This document shows positions 32,845 through 40,421 of a stretch of DNA of 45,008 bases, one piece after another. How positions within the stretch are numbered: the first letter of the stretch is position 1; each line of letters starts with the position of its first letter. The translations under genes and the position numbers were made by a program. A model generated the notes under the pieces. It searched no databases. It was not told the DNA's origin and saw only the letters and a program-made list of their open reading frames with translations. Source of the DNA: an uncultured Bacteroidales bacterium (GTDB lineage Bacteria; Bacteroidota; Bacteroidia; Bacteroidales; Paludibacteraceae); assembly GCA_934667275.1 (NCBI GenBank), contig CAKULK010000017.1:1-45008 (forward strand). The letters run 5' to 3'.

Positions 32845-34653
32845 TTATTTACTTTCGTTTTGAGCGGTCTGTGCAATGTTTTGGTTGCCCACGCTCAACA
32901 CGTTCACGGCTGTCACGCTTTCGATGTTGCGTAACTCTTTGCACATTTTGCTGAGGGTCTTTTGCTCGAAAATCCATATCTGCACCTCACAGTCGAAGAG
33001 GTTGTCGTTAGAGGTGACGTGCAGGTCGTGGATGTTGGCGTGATATTCTTCGCAGATGACGGTGAGCATACGCATCAGCACGCCGAAGGTGTCTTCTCCT
33101 TTTATCCGCACGCTTGCAAGTTTGGCAACCGTGTTCTTCCCTGGTCGGATAAGGCTCCACAGCCCGTTGCCTTTGCGGAAATGCTTCTTGATGCAGTCAC
33201 GCGCTTTGGCGGTCACTACTATCTGCAGCCACTCTTGTTCGGGCCGTTGTTTCTCCGAAGTCAGCACCTCCACTTGGTCACCGCTCTGTAAGATGTAACT
33301 GATGGGGCGTGCCGTGTGGTTCACGTTGGCGCCGATACAATGGTCGCCCAACTCGGTGTGCAACTGATAGGCAAAGTCCAGCACTGTCGCGCCCTGCGCC
33401 AGCGTCCGTATCTCGCCCTTGGGCGTGAATACAAACACCTCGTGCGCATACAAATTGAGTTTGAAAGTGTCCAGAAATGCCATCGCATCGGGGTCGGGGT
33501 TGCTCAACACCTCTTTTATCTCTTGTAGCCATTTGTCCAACTCCCCCTCGCTGTCGTCGCCCGATTTGTATCGCCAATGTGCCGCTAAACCGTGTTCCGC
33601 CAACTCGTGCATACGCTCGCTGCGTATCTGCACCTCCACCCATTGACCGTGCTGACCCATCACCGTCACGTGCAACGCTTCATAACCGTTGGCTTTCGGG
33701 GTGGATATCCAATCCCTGATTCGCTCGGGATGAGGGCGGTATATCTCCGTGATGGCTGAGTAAATCATCCAACATTGGTCTTTTTCCGAGAACGATGTAT
33801 TGGGCTTAAACACGATGCGTGCCGCCAACAGGTCGTACACTTGCTCGAAAGGTACGCCTTTCGACACCATCTTTTTGTATATTGAATACACCGATTTGAT
33901 GCGCGCCGTGAGTTGGAACTCATAGCCCATCTGCGTCAGTTTTTCGCGTATAGGTGCTGCAAACTCCTTGAACGAGTCCATTCGGGCATCGGCGTTTGCC
34001 TCTAATTTGGACTCTATCTCGGCATACAAATCGGGGTGTTCGTACTTGAAACTCAGATCCTCCAACTCCGTTTTGATGGGGAAAAGTCCCAGTCGGTGCG
34101 CCATTGGGGCGTAGATGTATTGTGTCTCGGCGGCAATCTTGTGTTGTTTCTCAATGGGTTGTGCCGACAGCGTGCGCATATTGTGCAGTCGGTCGGCTAA
34201 CTTGATGAGCATCACCCGGATGTCGTCCGACATGGTCAGCAGCAATTTGCGCACATTTTCCGCCTGTTTTTTGGCCTGGTCGCCGAATACGCCGCCCGAA
34301 ATTTTGGTCAGTCCGTCCACTATGCTTGCAATCTTCGGACCAAATTGGTGCTCAATATCCTCCACCGTGTACTCGGTATCCTCCACCACGTCGTGCAACA
34401 GCGCGGCGCAGATACTGGTGCTGCCCAATCCGATTTCTTTCACCACAATGCGTGCCACGGCCAACGGGTGCATGATGTAGGGCTCTCCCGACAAACGTCT
34501 CACGCCCGTATGCGCCTGTTTGGCAAAGTGATAGGCGCGTGTGATGAGTTCCACTTTTTGGCGATGTGTCGTATGCGCATAATCGTCCAACAGGGCTTGA
34601 AACTCTTGTTCCATCCGTTGCTCTTCTTCCTGTGTGAAATCGCTTTCTACCAT
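32845..34653 (-). CDS. rel: Rel/SpoT (p)ppGpp synthetase/hydrolase lacking the central helical/zinc-finger region
   Basis: A 602-residue enzyme that makes and breaks (p)ppGpp. The hydrolase domain (~40-170) keeps H62, H87-D88 and VVEDT; the synthetase domain (~230-350) keeps YDLLAARIVF, ANGYEALHVTV and EVQIRS, so both activities may be present. A TGS domain (~404-470) and a C-terminal ACT domain (~518-580) follow. Only about 45 residues separate TGS from ACT, whereas long Rel proteins have well over 100 there. The ATG at 34653 was chosen because the promoter -7 box (34696-34689) overlaps longer starts. First gene of the rel-DUF1573-meaB-dnaB operon. Confidence 0.92.
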   Translation of the reverse strand: MVESDFTQEEEQRMEQEFQALLDDYAHTTHRQKVELITRAYHFAKQAHTGVRRLSGEPYIMHPLAVARIVVKEIGLGSTSICAALLHDVVEDTEYTVEDIEHQFGPKIASIVDGLTKISGGVFGDQAKKQAENVRKLLLTMSDDIRVMLIKLADRLHNMRTLSAQPIEKQHKIAAETQYIYAPMAHRLGLFPIKTELEDLSFKYEHPDLYAEIESKLEANADARMDSFKEFAAPIREKLTQMGYEFQLTARIKSVYSIYKKMVSKGVPFEQVYDLLAARIVFKPNTSFSEKDQCWMIYSAITEIYRPHPERIRDWISTPKANGYEALHVTVMGQHGQWVEVQIRSERMHELAEHGLAAHWRYKSGDDSEGELDKWLQEIKEVLSNPDPDAMAFLDTFKLNLYAHEVFVFTPKGEIRTLAQGATVLDFAYQLHTELGDHCIGANVNHTARPISYILQSGDQVEVLTSEKQRPEQEWLQIVVTAKARDCIKKHFRKGNGLWSLIRPGKNTVAKLASVRIKGEDTFGVLMRMLTVICEEYHANIHDLHVTSNDNLFDCEVQIWIFEQKTLSKMCKELRNIESVTAVNVLSVGNQNIAQTAQNESK

Positions 34654-34688
34654 TGTTTTTGTTGGATGCGTTGTGCGCATTTGGGCGA

Positions 34689-34720
34689 CAAAGTTACAAC
34701 ATTTTACCGATATATCCAAG
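34689..34720 (-). promoter_or_regulatory. promoter of the rel-DUF1573-meaB-dnaB operon
   Basis: CTTG (34720-34717), 20 bp, TAACTTTG (34696-34689) on the minus strand. It forms an inverted copy of the divergent amidase promoter (23 of 26 bases). Confidence 0.78.
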
Positions 34721-34844
34721 TGCGTGTATGCTTTTGCTGATAAATCCCTGTTTTTTCACCCTCATTTTTTTCGTTCCTTTTTCTCTGTTAATTACGGTAG
34801 ATAACAACGACCTTGCCGTAGGTTTTGCGTAATTTTGCATGTGT

Positions 34845-34876
34845 GTTGCACATGTCGGAAAAATGTTGTAACTTTG
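34845..34876 (+). promoter_or_regulatory. promoter of the amidase-MCE operon
   Basis: GTTG (34845-34848), 20 bp, TAACTTTG (34869-34876). GGAAAAATGTTG precedes the -7 box as in the divergent rel promoter. Confidence 0.75.
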
Positions 34877-34899
34877 CGCGGATTTTAATGCGAAAAGAA

Positions 34900-35670
34900 A
34901 TGCACGTATATATAAGGTTTGCACAGTATGGTTTCAGGGGCATAATCGGGGTGTTGTTGGCGGCTTGTGTGATGTCATTGATGTCTTTCACGGTGGTGAT
35001 CGATGCGGGGCACGGTGGGCATGATGCTGGGGCAATAGGTCCGAAGATGGGCATTCAGGAGAAGGATTTGAATTTGGATGTGGCGAAACGCTTGGCGGCT
35101 AAGATACGTACTAACTATCCTGATATTAAGGTGGTTATGACGAGAACGACGGATGTCTTTCTGCCTTTGCAGGCGCGTGCGGACACGGTGAATGCCAACC
35201 ATGCGGACTTGTTTATTTGTATCCATACCAACTCCGCGGAGAACCGTAATGCATGTGGTGCGGAGACGTTCATTTTGGGTACCGACCGGATGGAGGATAA
35301 TCTGGATGTGGCAATGCGCGAGAACGCCGTGATGAAGATGGAGAAAGACCAGACTGTATATCAGGGGTTTGACCCCAATTCGGTGGAGAGTTATATCTTG
35401 TTCGAACTGATGCAGAACCAGTATATGGACAAGAGTCTTTTGTTCGCGGAATTGGTGCAGAAGCAGTTCGTTGGCACCTTGCAACGTGCCGACCGTGGCG
35501 TCCGTCAGGCGGCGTTTTGGGTGTTGCTCAAGTCGGCTTGCCCCAGCGTATTGGTGGAGATGGGTTTCATCAGCAACCAGGAGGAGGAACGCTGGCTTGC
35601 AGGTGAAAAAGGAAAAGAAGGAATCGTTAATGGCATTTTTAGTGCCTTTGAAACTTATTATTCAAAATGA
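34900..35670 (+). CDS. N-acetylmuramoyl-L-alanine amidase (Amidase_3)
   Basis: A 256-residue exported zinc amidase that cuts the bond between muramic acid and the peptide stem. A hydrophobic N-terminus (~10-28) is a signal or anchor. Zinc ligands are visible: H38 in VVIDAGHGG, E54 in GIQEKDLNL, and the histidine in FICIHTNS; the catalytic glutamate lies in VLVEMGFISN. The ATG at 34900 was chosen over one at 34888 and over an upstream frame that would include the promoter; 34888 is also possible. Its stop overlaps the MCE start by 4 bp (ATGA). Confidence 0.92.
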   Translation: MHVYIRFAQYGFRGIIGVLLAACVMSLMSFTVVIDAGHGGHDAGAIGPKMGIQEKDLNLDVAKRLAAKIRTNYPDIKVVMTRTTDVFLPLQARADTVNANHADLFICIHTNSAENRNACGAETFILGTDRMEDNLDVAMRENAVMKMEKDQTVYQGFDPNSVESYILFELMQNQYMDKSLLFAELVQKQFVGTLQRADRGVRQAAFWVLLKSACPSVLVEMGFISNQEEERWLAGEKGKEGIVNGIFSAFETYYSK

Positions 35671-36572
35671 AACACGCAAGAGAAGTCAAAGTAGGAGTAC
35701 TTGCGATTGTATGCGCAGGCATTCTGTATTTCGGATTTAATTTCCTGAAAGGGATCAATATCTTTGCCCCTACGCGCTGCTATATGGGGCAGTTCGAGAA
35801 TCTGAGCGGTCTCACCGAGCAGGCGCCCGTTTATATCCGCGGCTACAAAGTGGGGTTGGTGGAGAGTATCCAATATGATTTTACGCGCGAACCATCATTC
35901 CTGGTGGCGGTTTCCATTGACAAGGGTATCACGGTGCCTAAAGGTACGCAGATGGCATTGGTGGCAGATGGATTGCTGGGCGGGATGGCAATAGAATTGC
36001 AGATGCCTCCCGCATCTATGATGACGCAAGGGGCTGTATATCAGCGTGGTGACACGTTGCCGACTATTGTGGTTCCCGGACTCTTGGACGGATTGCAGGG
36101 TGGATTGTTGGCGCACTTGGATAGTTTGGTGCAAGAGGCAAACATGTTGGTGGCTTCTTTGAACAATGAGTTGGACGAAGGCAGTCTGCATGCTTCCTTG
36201 CAACATATTGAGAAGATTACGGCGGATTTGACGGTGAGCAGCAGGGACATTCGTCGCTTGACGCACGACCAACTGCCGCCTATTGTGGACAAAGCCGATT
36301 CGGCTATTGCTGATATTCAGGCAGTTGTAGCAGATGTACGTGCTGCTGATTTGCAGCAGACGGTGCAAAAACTCAACACCACTATTGATGCTGTCAATCA
36401 AGCCTTGGCATCGGACTCGGGCACGCTCGGCTTGTTGCTGAACGACAAATCATTGTATGAGAATCTGAATGGTGCGTTGCAGGATTTGGACCACGCAGTT
36501 CTCAATGTGGATACCATTGTGATGTCGGTCAAGGCGCATCCGTGCATCAAAAAGCGTATCCCTAAGCAGTAG
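35667..36572 (+). CDS. MCE/MlaD-family lipid transport protein
   Basis: A 301-residue protein with one N-terminal membrane anchor (~7-27) and an MCE domain (~35-115: LSGLTEQAPVYIRGYKVGLV), followed by a helical, probably coiled-coil region (~150-280). MlaD-type proteins form rings that carry phospholipids between membranes with an ABC transporter. The ABC partners (MlaE, MlaF) are not in this window. It is translationally coupled to the amidase by an ATGA overlap and ends before a terminator at 36613-36651. Confidence 0.9.
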   Translation: MKHAREVKVGVLAIVCAGILYFGFNFLKGINIFAPTRCYMGQFENLSGLTEQAPVYIRGYKVGLVESIQYDFTREPSFLVAVSIDKGITVPKGTQMALVADGLLGGMAIELQMPPASMMTQGAVYQRGDTLPTIVVPGLLDGLQGGLLAHLDSLVQEANMLVASLNNELDEGSLHASLQHIEKITADLTVSSRDIRRLTHDQLPPIVDKADSAIADIQAVVADVRAADLQQTVQKLNTTIDAVNQALASDSGTLGLLLNDKSLYENLNGALQDLDHAVLNVDTIVMSVKAHPCIKKRIPKQ

Positions 36573-36612
36573 TAAATTTACGAAAGTCTAATTAGTGTTT
36601 TCAACCGAAAAG

Positions 36613-36651
36613 TCCCTAACGTGCTGTCAAAGGCATAGTTAGGGATTTTTT
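36613..36651 (+). terminator. intrinsic terminator after the MCE gene
   Basis: TCCCTAAC (36613-36620) pairs with GTTAGGGA (36638-36645) across a 17-nt loop, then six T. Confidence 0.82.
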
Positions 36652-36812
36652 GTGAAACATATTTGCGTGGAACGGCCTTGGCTTTTAGTTATGAGTTTCA
36701 GTAAGTTAGGTGTTGATAAACTTTGTAAGTTGCAATAAATCATACAGATACGCATAACTCGCTGAAATAAGGTAGGATAGCGTCTTTGGATAATGCCATT
36801 GCCAAAGGCTGA

Positions 36813-36844
36813 TTTGCCCACGTGGGAAAAAAGCAGTACCTTTG
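36813..36844 (+). promoter_or_regulatory. promoter of dnaA
   Basis: TTTG (36813-36816), 20 bp, TACCTTTG (36837-36844), with GGAAAAAAGCAG before the -7 box. It lies downstream of an in-frame ATG at 36793, which therefore cannot be the start. Confidence 0.83.
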
Positions 36845-36864
36845 TAGCCGATTTCGCCAAAATA

Positions 36865-38235
36865 GTGGAAAAAGATGTAAACATATTATGGGCTCAATGC
36901 CAACGTATTCTGCAGGATAATCTCTCGCAGAGTGCATACCAGACATGGTTTGCTCCTGTGGCTGCATTGCAATGGGAGAACGATGTGTTGGTGTTGCAGG
37001 TGAAGAGCCAGTTCATTGTGGATTACATTGAGGAAAACTATTTGGATTTGCTCTCGCGCGTATTGCGTAAGGTGTTTGGTGCGAAAGTGCAGTTGGAGTA
37101 TCGTATTTTGGTTGCTGGCAGTAGTATTGACGTGCCGAGTGAGCCGCTGAAGATGGAAACGCGCCCGCGCCATATTGAAACGGCACTTGCTTCGGCAGAA
37201 CAGGTTGAGAAATGGGATAGCCAACTGAATACGCAATATACGTTTGATAACTTTGTAAAGGGCGAACCTAACAAATTGGCGCGTGCGGCGGCTATTGAAA
37301 TTGCCAAACAGCCGGGAAAGACCATCTTCAATCCTCTCTTCCTTTTTGGCGGTAGCGGGGTAGGCAAGACGCACCTCGCCAATGCTATTGGCAACGAGGT
37401 TTGCGCTCAGAATCCGATGGTACGCGTCCTGTATGTGGCGGCGAATACCTTCAAACTGCAGTTTCAGGATGCGGTCAGCCGTAATCGTGTACCGGACTTC
37501 TTGATGTTCTATCAATCGGTGGATGTGTTGATTGTGGACGACATTCAGTACTTTGCCGATTTGAAAGGAACGCAAGACACTTTCTTCCAGATATTCAACT
37601 ATCTGCAGCAGAGTCACAAGCAGCTGATTCTTACATCCGACCGCAGTCCGTTGGAGTTGCGCGGAGTGCAGGAGCGTCTCTTGTCGCGTTTCAAATGGGG
37701 ATTGTCCGCGGAGGTCACACGTCCTGACTATCAATTGCGTCGCGACATCCTTACTTATCGTATGCGCAAAGATGGAATCAAACTCGGCGATGAGATAGTG
37801 GACTATATCGTTACCAATGTCACGGAAAACGTACGTGATTTGGAAGGTGTATTGGCGAGTCTTATGGCATATTCCACGCTCACCGATAGCCCTGTGGATA
37901 TCGCACTCACGGAGAAAGTGGTAGGGCGTTTGGTGGAACTTCACCCGAAGACCTACGTGCCGGCGGACATTATTTCGGTGGTGTGCAACCACTTGCAAGT
38001 GGCGGAGCAAACCGTCATGGCGCGTACGCGTCAGCGTGATGCTGTCCGGGCCCGCAATATCATTATGTATCTGCTCAAGAAATACACAGATAGTTCTTTG
38101 GCAGAGATAGGTGCCTGTGTTCGTCGCGACCATGCTACGGTAGCACACTCGCTCAACTCTATGGCGGATCTGATGAGTTACGATGCCGTCTTGCGCCAGG
38201 ATGTAGCAACCATTGAGCGACAGATTAGCCGCTGA
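36865..38235 (+). CDS. dnaA: chromosomal replication initiator DnaA (GTG start)
   Basis: A 456-residue AAA+ initiator that binds and opens oriC. Domain I (~1-80, VEKDVNILWAQCQRIL), domain III with Walker A GGSGVGKT (162-169) and Walker B VLIVDDIQ (221-228), and the DNA-binding domain IV with RRDHATVAHSL are complete. The GTG at 36865 was chosen because the promoter -7 box ends 21 bp before it and the family normally starts with M(I/E)EK just before the VxxLW helix. It stands alone, with separate promoters before and after; dnaN is not adjacent. Confidence 0.96.
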   Translation: MEKDVNILWAQCQRILQDNLSQSAYQTWFAPVAALQWENDVLVLQVKSQFIVDYIEENYLDLLSRVLRKVFGAKVQLEYRILVAGSSIDVPSEPLKMETRPRHIETALASAEQVEKWDSQLNTQYTFDNFVKGEPNKLARAAAIEIAKQPGKTIFNPLFLFGGSGVGKTHLANAIGNEVCAQNPMVRVLYVAANTFKLQFQDAVSRNRVPDFLMFYQSVDVLIVDDIQYFADLKGTQDTFFQIFNYLQQSHKQLILTSDRSPLELRGVQERLLSRFKWGLSAEVTRPDYQLRRDILTYRMRKDGIKLGDEIVDYIVTNVTENVRDLEGVLASLMAYSTLTDSPVDIALTEKVVGRLVELHPKTYVPADIISVVCNHLQVAEQTVMARTRQRDAVRARNIIMYLLKKYTDSSLAEIGACVRRDHATVAHSLNSMADLMSYDAVLRQDVATIERQISR

Positions 38236-38290
38236 AAATCCTTTCTCATAACTCTAAAACGGATATTTTCTGCATAAAATGTGGAAAATA

Positions 38291-38322
38291 TTTGTGCGTG
38301 TGTGAAAAAAGCAGTACCTTTG
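38291..38322 (+). promoter_or_regulatory. promoter of the endonuclease-nadA-mutA-mutB unit
   Basis: TTTG (38291-38294), 20 bp, TACCTTTG (38315-38322), with GAAAAAAGCAG before the -7 box, identical over 19 bases to the same part of the dnaA promoter. It gives a ~105-nt leader. Confidence 0.82.
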
Positions 38323-38432
38323 TACGCTTGTTGGCGTGCTTGTTGCTATTGGCAAAAGAGCGTTAAATGGACGTTTCTGACACATTGCAAGCAAAAATAA
38401 AATGATAAGGTGATAAAATCTAATCTTTGGAT

Positions 38433-39452
38433 ATGAAACGCACATTTGCTTTGACAGTTTGCTACTTGTTAGCACTATTGCCCTTGTGTGCAACAATCCC
38501 TGAAGGCTATTATGGTACTGCAAACCAAAAAACGGCAGATGCTGCATTAGCTGCGTTGCATGAGTGTATTGATGACCACAAGGTGATAAGTTACGATAAC
38601 CTTGAAGATTACTACGAGGATATAGATTTTGATGCTTCCGGACACTTGATGGATATGTACTCCACTTGCATATTCACGATGTCCGATGCCAATGGGGGGC
38701 AGAAAGCAGTCTGCGATTGTTGGAATAAGGAGCATTCCATTCCACAATCATGGTTCAATAAAAAGTCACCGATGAAAAGTGATTTGTTTCATGTGTATCC
38801 TACGGACGCACGTGTTAATAATTTCAGAGGCAATCTGCCTTACGGCGAGTGCGCGGGCAGTAATGGAACAGGTATCACGAAGAACACAGATAATCATGCA
38901 CTTGGCAAAGTGGGAAATTCCACTTTCAGTGGCTATTCGGGCAAGGTCTTTGAGCCCGATGACGAATACAAAGGGGACTTCGCACGCACATATTTCTACA
39001 TGATAGCCCGCTACTTGACTAACGCGCTGAATGCGAGTGAAGGCCAAAAAGTGTTTACTTACACGAATGGCAAAACAGGACTGACAACGTATGCACTCAA
39101 CTTGTTCTTGAAGTGGCATCGCGAAGACCCTGTCTCTCAAAAGGAAATAGACAGGAATAATGCGGTCTATAAGGTGCAAAAGAACCGCAATCCGTTCATT
39201 GATTTTCCGTATTTGGTAGAATATATATGGGGTAAAGAGCAGGGGAGAACGGTTGCTTTCGACAATATGGTGTCCTCAGAGGACCCGAATTTTGTTCCGG
39301 GAAAAAGTGATGGGCAAAAGACAACTACGGACATCGTTTCGCCACGCAATCCAAATGTGGTGGGTAAAAAGATATTCCTCAACGGACAACTCCTTATAGA
39401 ATATAATGGACAGTATTACAATACGTTAGGACAGCCCGTAACCGCCGAATAA
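38433..39452 (+). CDS. secreted endonuclease I (EndA/His-Me finger family)
   Basis: A 339-residue exported nuclease with a signal peptide (1-20). The metal-binding motif NKEHSIPQSWF (98-108, catalytic H101) followed by SDLFHVYPTDARVNNFRGN is that of endonuclease I. It should cut extracellular or periplasmic DNA. The ATG at 38433 is preferred to an in-frame TTG two codons earlier. The last residues (NGQLLIEYNGQYYNTLGQ) share the tail pattern seen in the CotH and InlB-repeat proteins. Its stop is 4 bp before nadA. Confidence 0.9.
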   Translation: MKRTFALTVCYLLALLPLCATIPEGYYGTANQKTADAALAALHECIDDHKVISYDNLEDYYEDIDFDASGHLMDMYSTCIFTMSDANGGQKAVCDCWNKEHSIPQSWFNKKSPMKSDLFHVYPTDARVNNFRGNLPYGECAGSNGTGITKNTDNHALGKVGNSTFSGYSGKVFEPDDEYKGDFARTYFYMIARYLTNALNASEGQKVFTYTNGKTGLTTYALNLFLKWHREDPVSQKEIDRNNAVYKVQKNRNPFIDFPYLVEYIWGKEQGRTVAFDNMVSSEDPNFVPGKSDGQKTTTDIVSPRNPNVVGKKIFLNGQLLIEYNGQYYNTLGQPVTAE

Positions 39453-39456
39453 AACT

Positions 39457-40392
39457 ATGGATATAGTAAAGGAAATACGCAGACTCTGCACCGAGAAGAA
39501 CGCCATCATTATGGCGCACTACTACCAACGCCCTGAGATACAGGACGTAGCAGACTTTATAGGTGACTCGCTGGCGCTCGCGCAGCAGGCAGCCAAGACT
39601 AACGCCGACATCATTGTGATGTGCGGCGTGCATTTTATGGCGGAGACGGCAAAGATTCTCTGTCCCGACAAGAAAGTGCTAATCCCTGAGCCCGAGGCAG
39701 GTTGTTCGTTGGCGGACAGTTGCCGTGCCGAAGACTTGCTGGTGTGGAAACAGCAACATCCTGATTATCAGGTGGTGTCGTACGTCAATACGAGCGCGGC
39801 GGTGAAGGCGCTTACCGATGTGGTCGTAACCAGCAGCAATGCGCTGAAGATAGTGAACCAACTGCCCGCCGATGCCAAGATTCTCTTTGGTCCCGACCAA
39901 AACTTGGGCAACTATATCAATTCTCTCACGGGTCGCCACATGGAGTTGTGGCAGGGCGCATGCCACGTGCATTCGCGCTTCTCGGCGGAGGCGTTGCTGC
40001 GACTCAAACAGCAGTACCCGAATGCCAAAGTATTGGCGCACCCTGAGTGCAAACAGGTGATACTCAACCTCTCCGATGTCATAGGCTCCACGCAAGCCTT
40101 ATTGAATTACGTGCGCGCGCACGAGGATGAAAGGCAGTTCATTATCGCCACGGAGAGCGGTATCTTGCACGAGATGCGCAAGGCTTGTCCCAATGTGGAG
40201 TTCTTGCCCGTGCCGCCCGAGGTGACTGAGGGCGTGGGCTGCAGTTGCAACGAGTGTGAGTACATGCGCATGAACACGCTGGAGAAACTCTACGCCTGTC
40301 TGCGTGATGAGAGCAACGAAGTCTTTGTGCCGCAAGACATTGCCGAAAAGGCGGTCTTGCCAATACGTAAGATGTTGGAAATGAGTAAATAA
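39457..40392 (+). CDS. nadA: quinolinate synthase A
   Basis: A 311-residue 4Fe-4S enzyme that condenses iminoaspartate with dihydroxyacetone phosphate to quinolinate for NAD synthesis. Likely cluster cysteines are C83 (EPEAGCSLADSC), C169 (WQGACHVH) and one of the CSCNEC group at 262-267. HYYQRPEIQDVADFIGDSL is the usual N-terminal signature. nadB and nadC are not in the window. It sits 4 bp after endonuclease I and 29 bp before mutA on one strand without an intervening promoter. Confidence 0.95.
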   Translation: MDIVKEIRRLCTEKNAIIMAHYYQRPEIQDVADFIGDSLALAQQAAKTNADIIVMCGVHFMAETAKILCPDKKVLIPEPEAGCSLADSCRAEDLLVWKQQHPDYQVVSYVNTSAAVKALTDVVVTSSNALKIVNQLPADAKILFGPDQNLGNYINSLTGRHMELWQGACHVHSRFSAEALLRLKQQYPNAKVLAHPECKQVILNLSDVIGSTQALLNYVRAHEDERQFIIATESGILHEMRKACPNVEFLPVPPEVTEGVGCSCNECEYMRMNTLEKLYACLRDESNEVFVPQDIAEKAVLPIRKMLEMSK

Positions 40393-40421
40393 TAAACATC
40401 CAAATATAAATCAATTTAATC

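Noticed and set aside
36660..36760. Possible oriC or DnaA boxes upstream of dnaA (TGTTGATAA near 36711)
   Set aside because: Only a single weak box-like word; no cluster and no AT-rich unwinding region, and Bacteroidota origins are often not next to dnaA.
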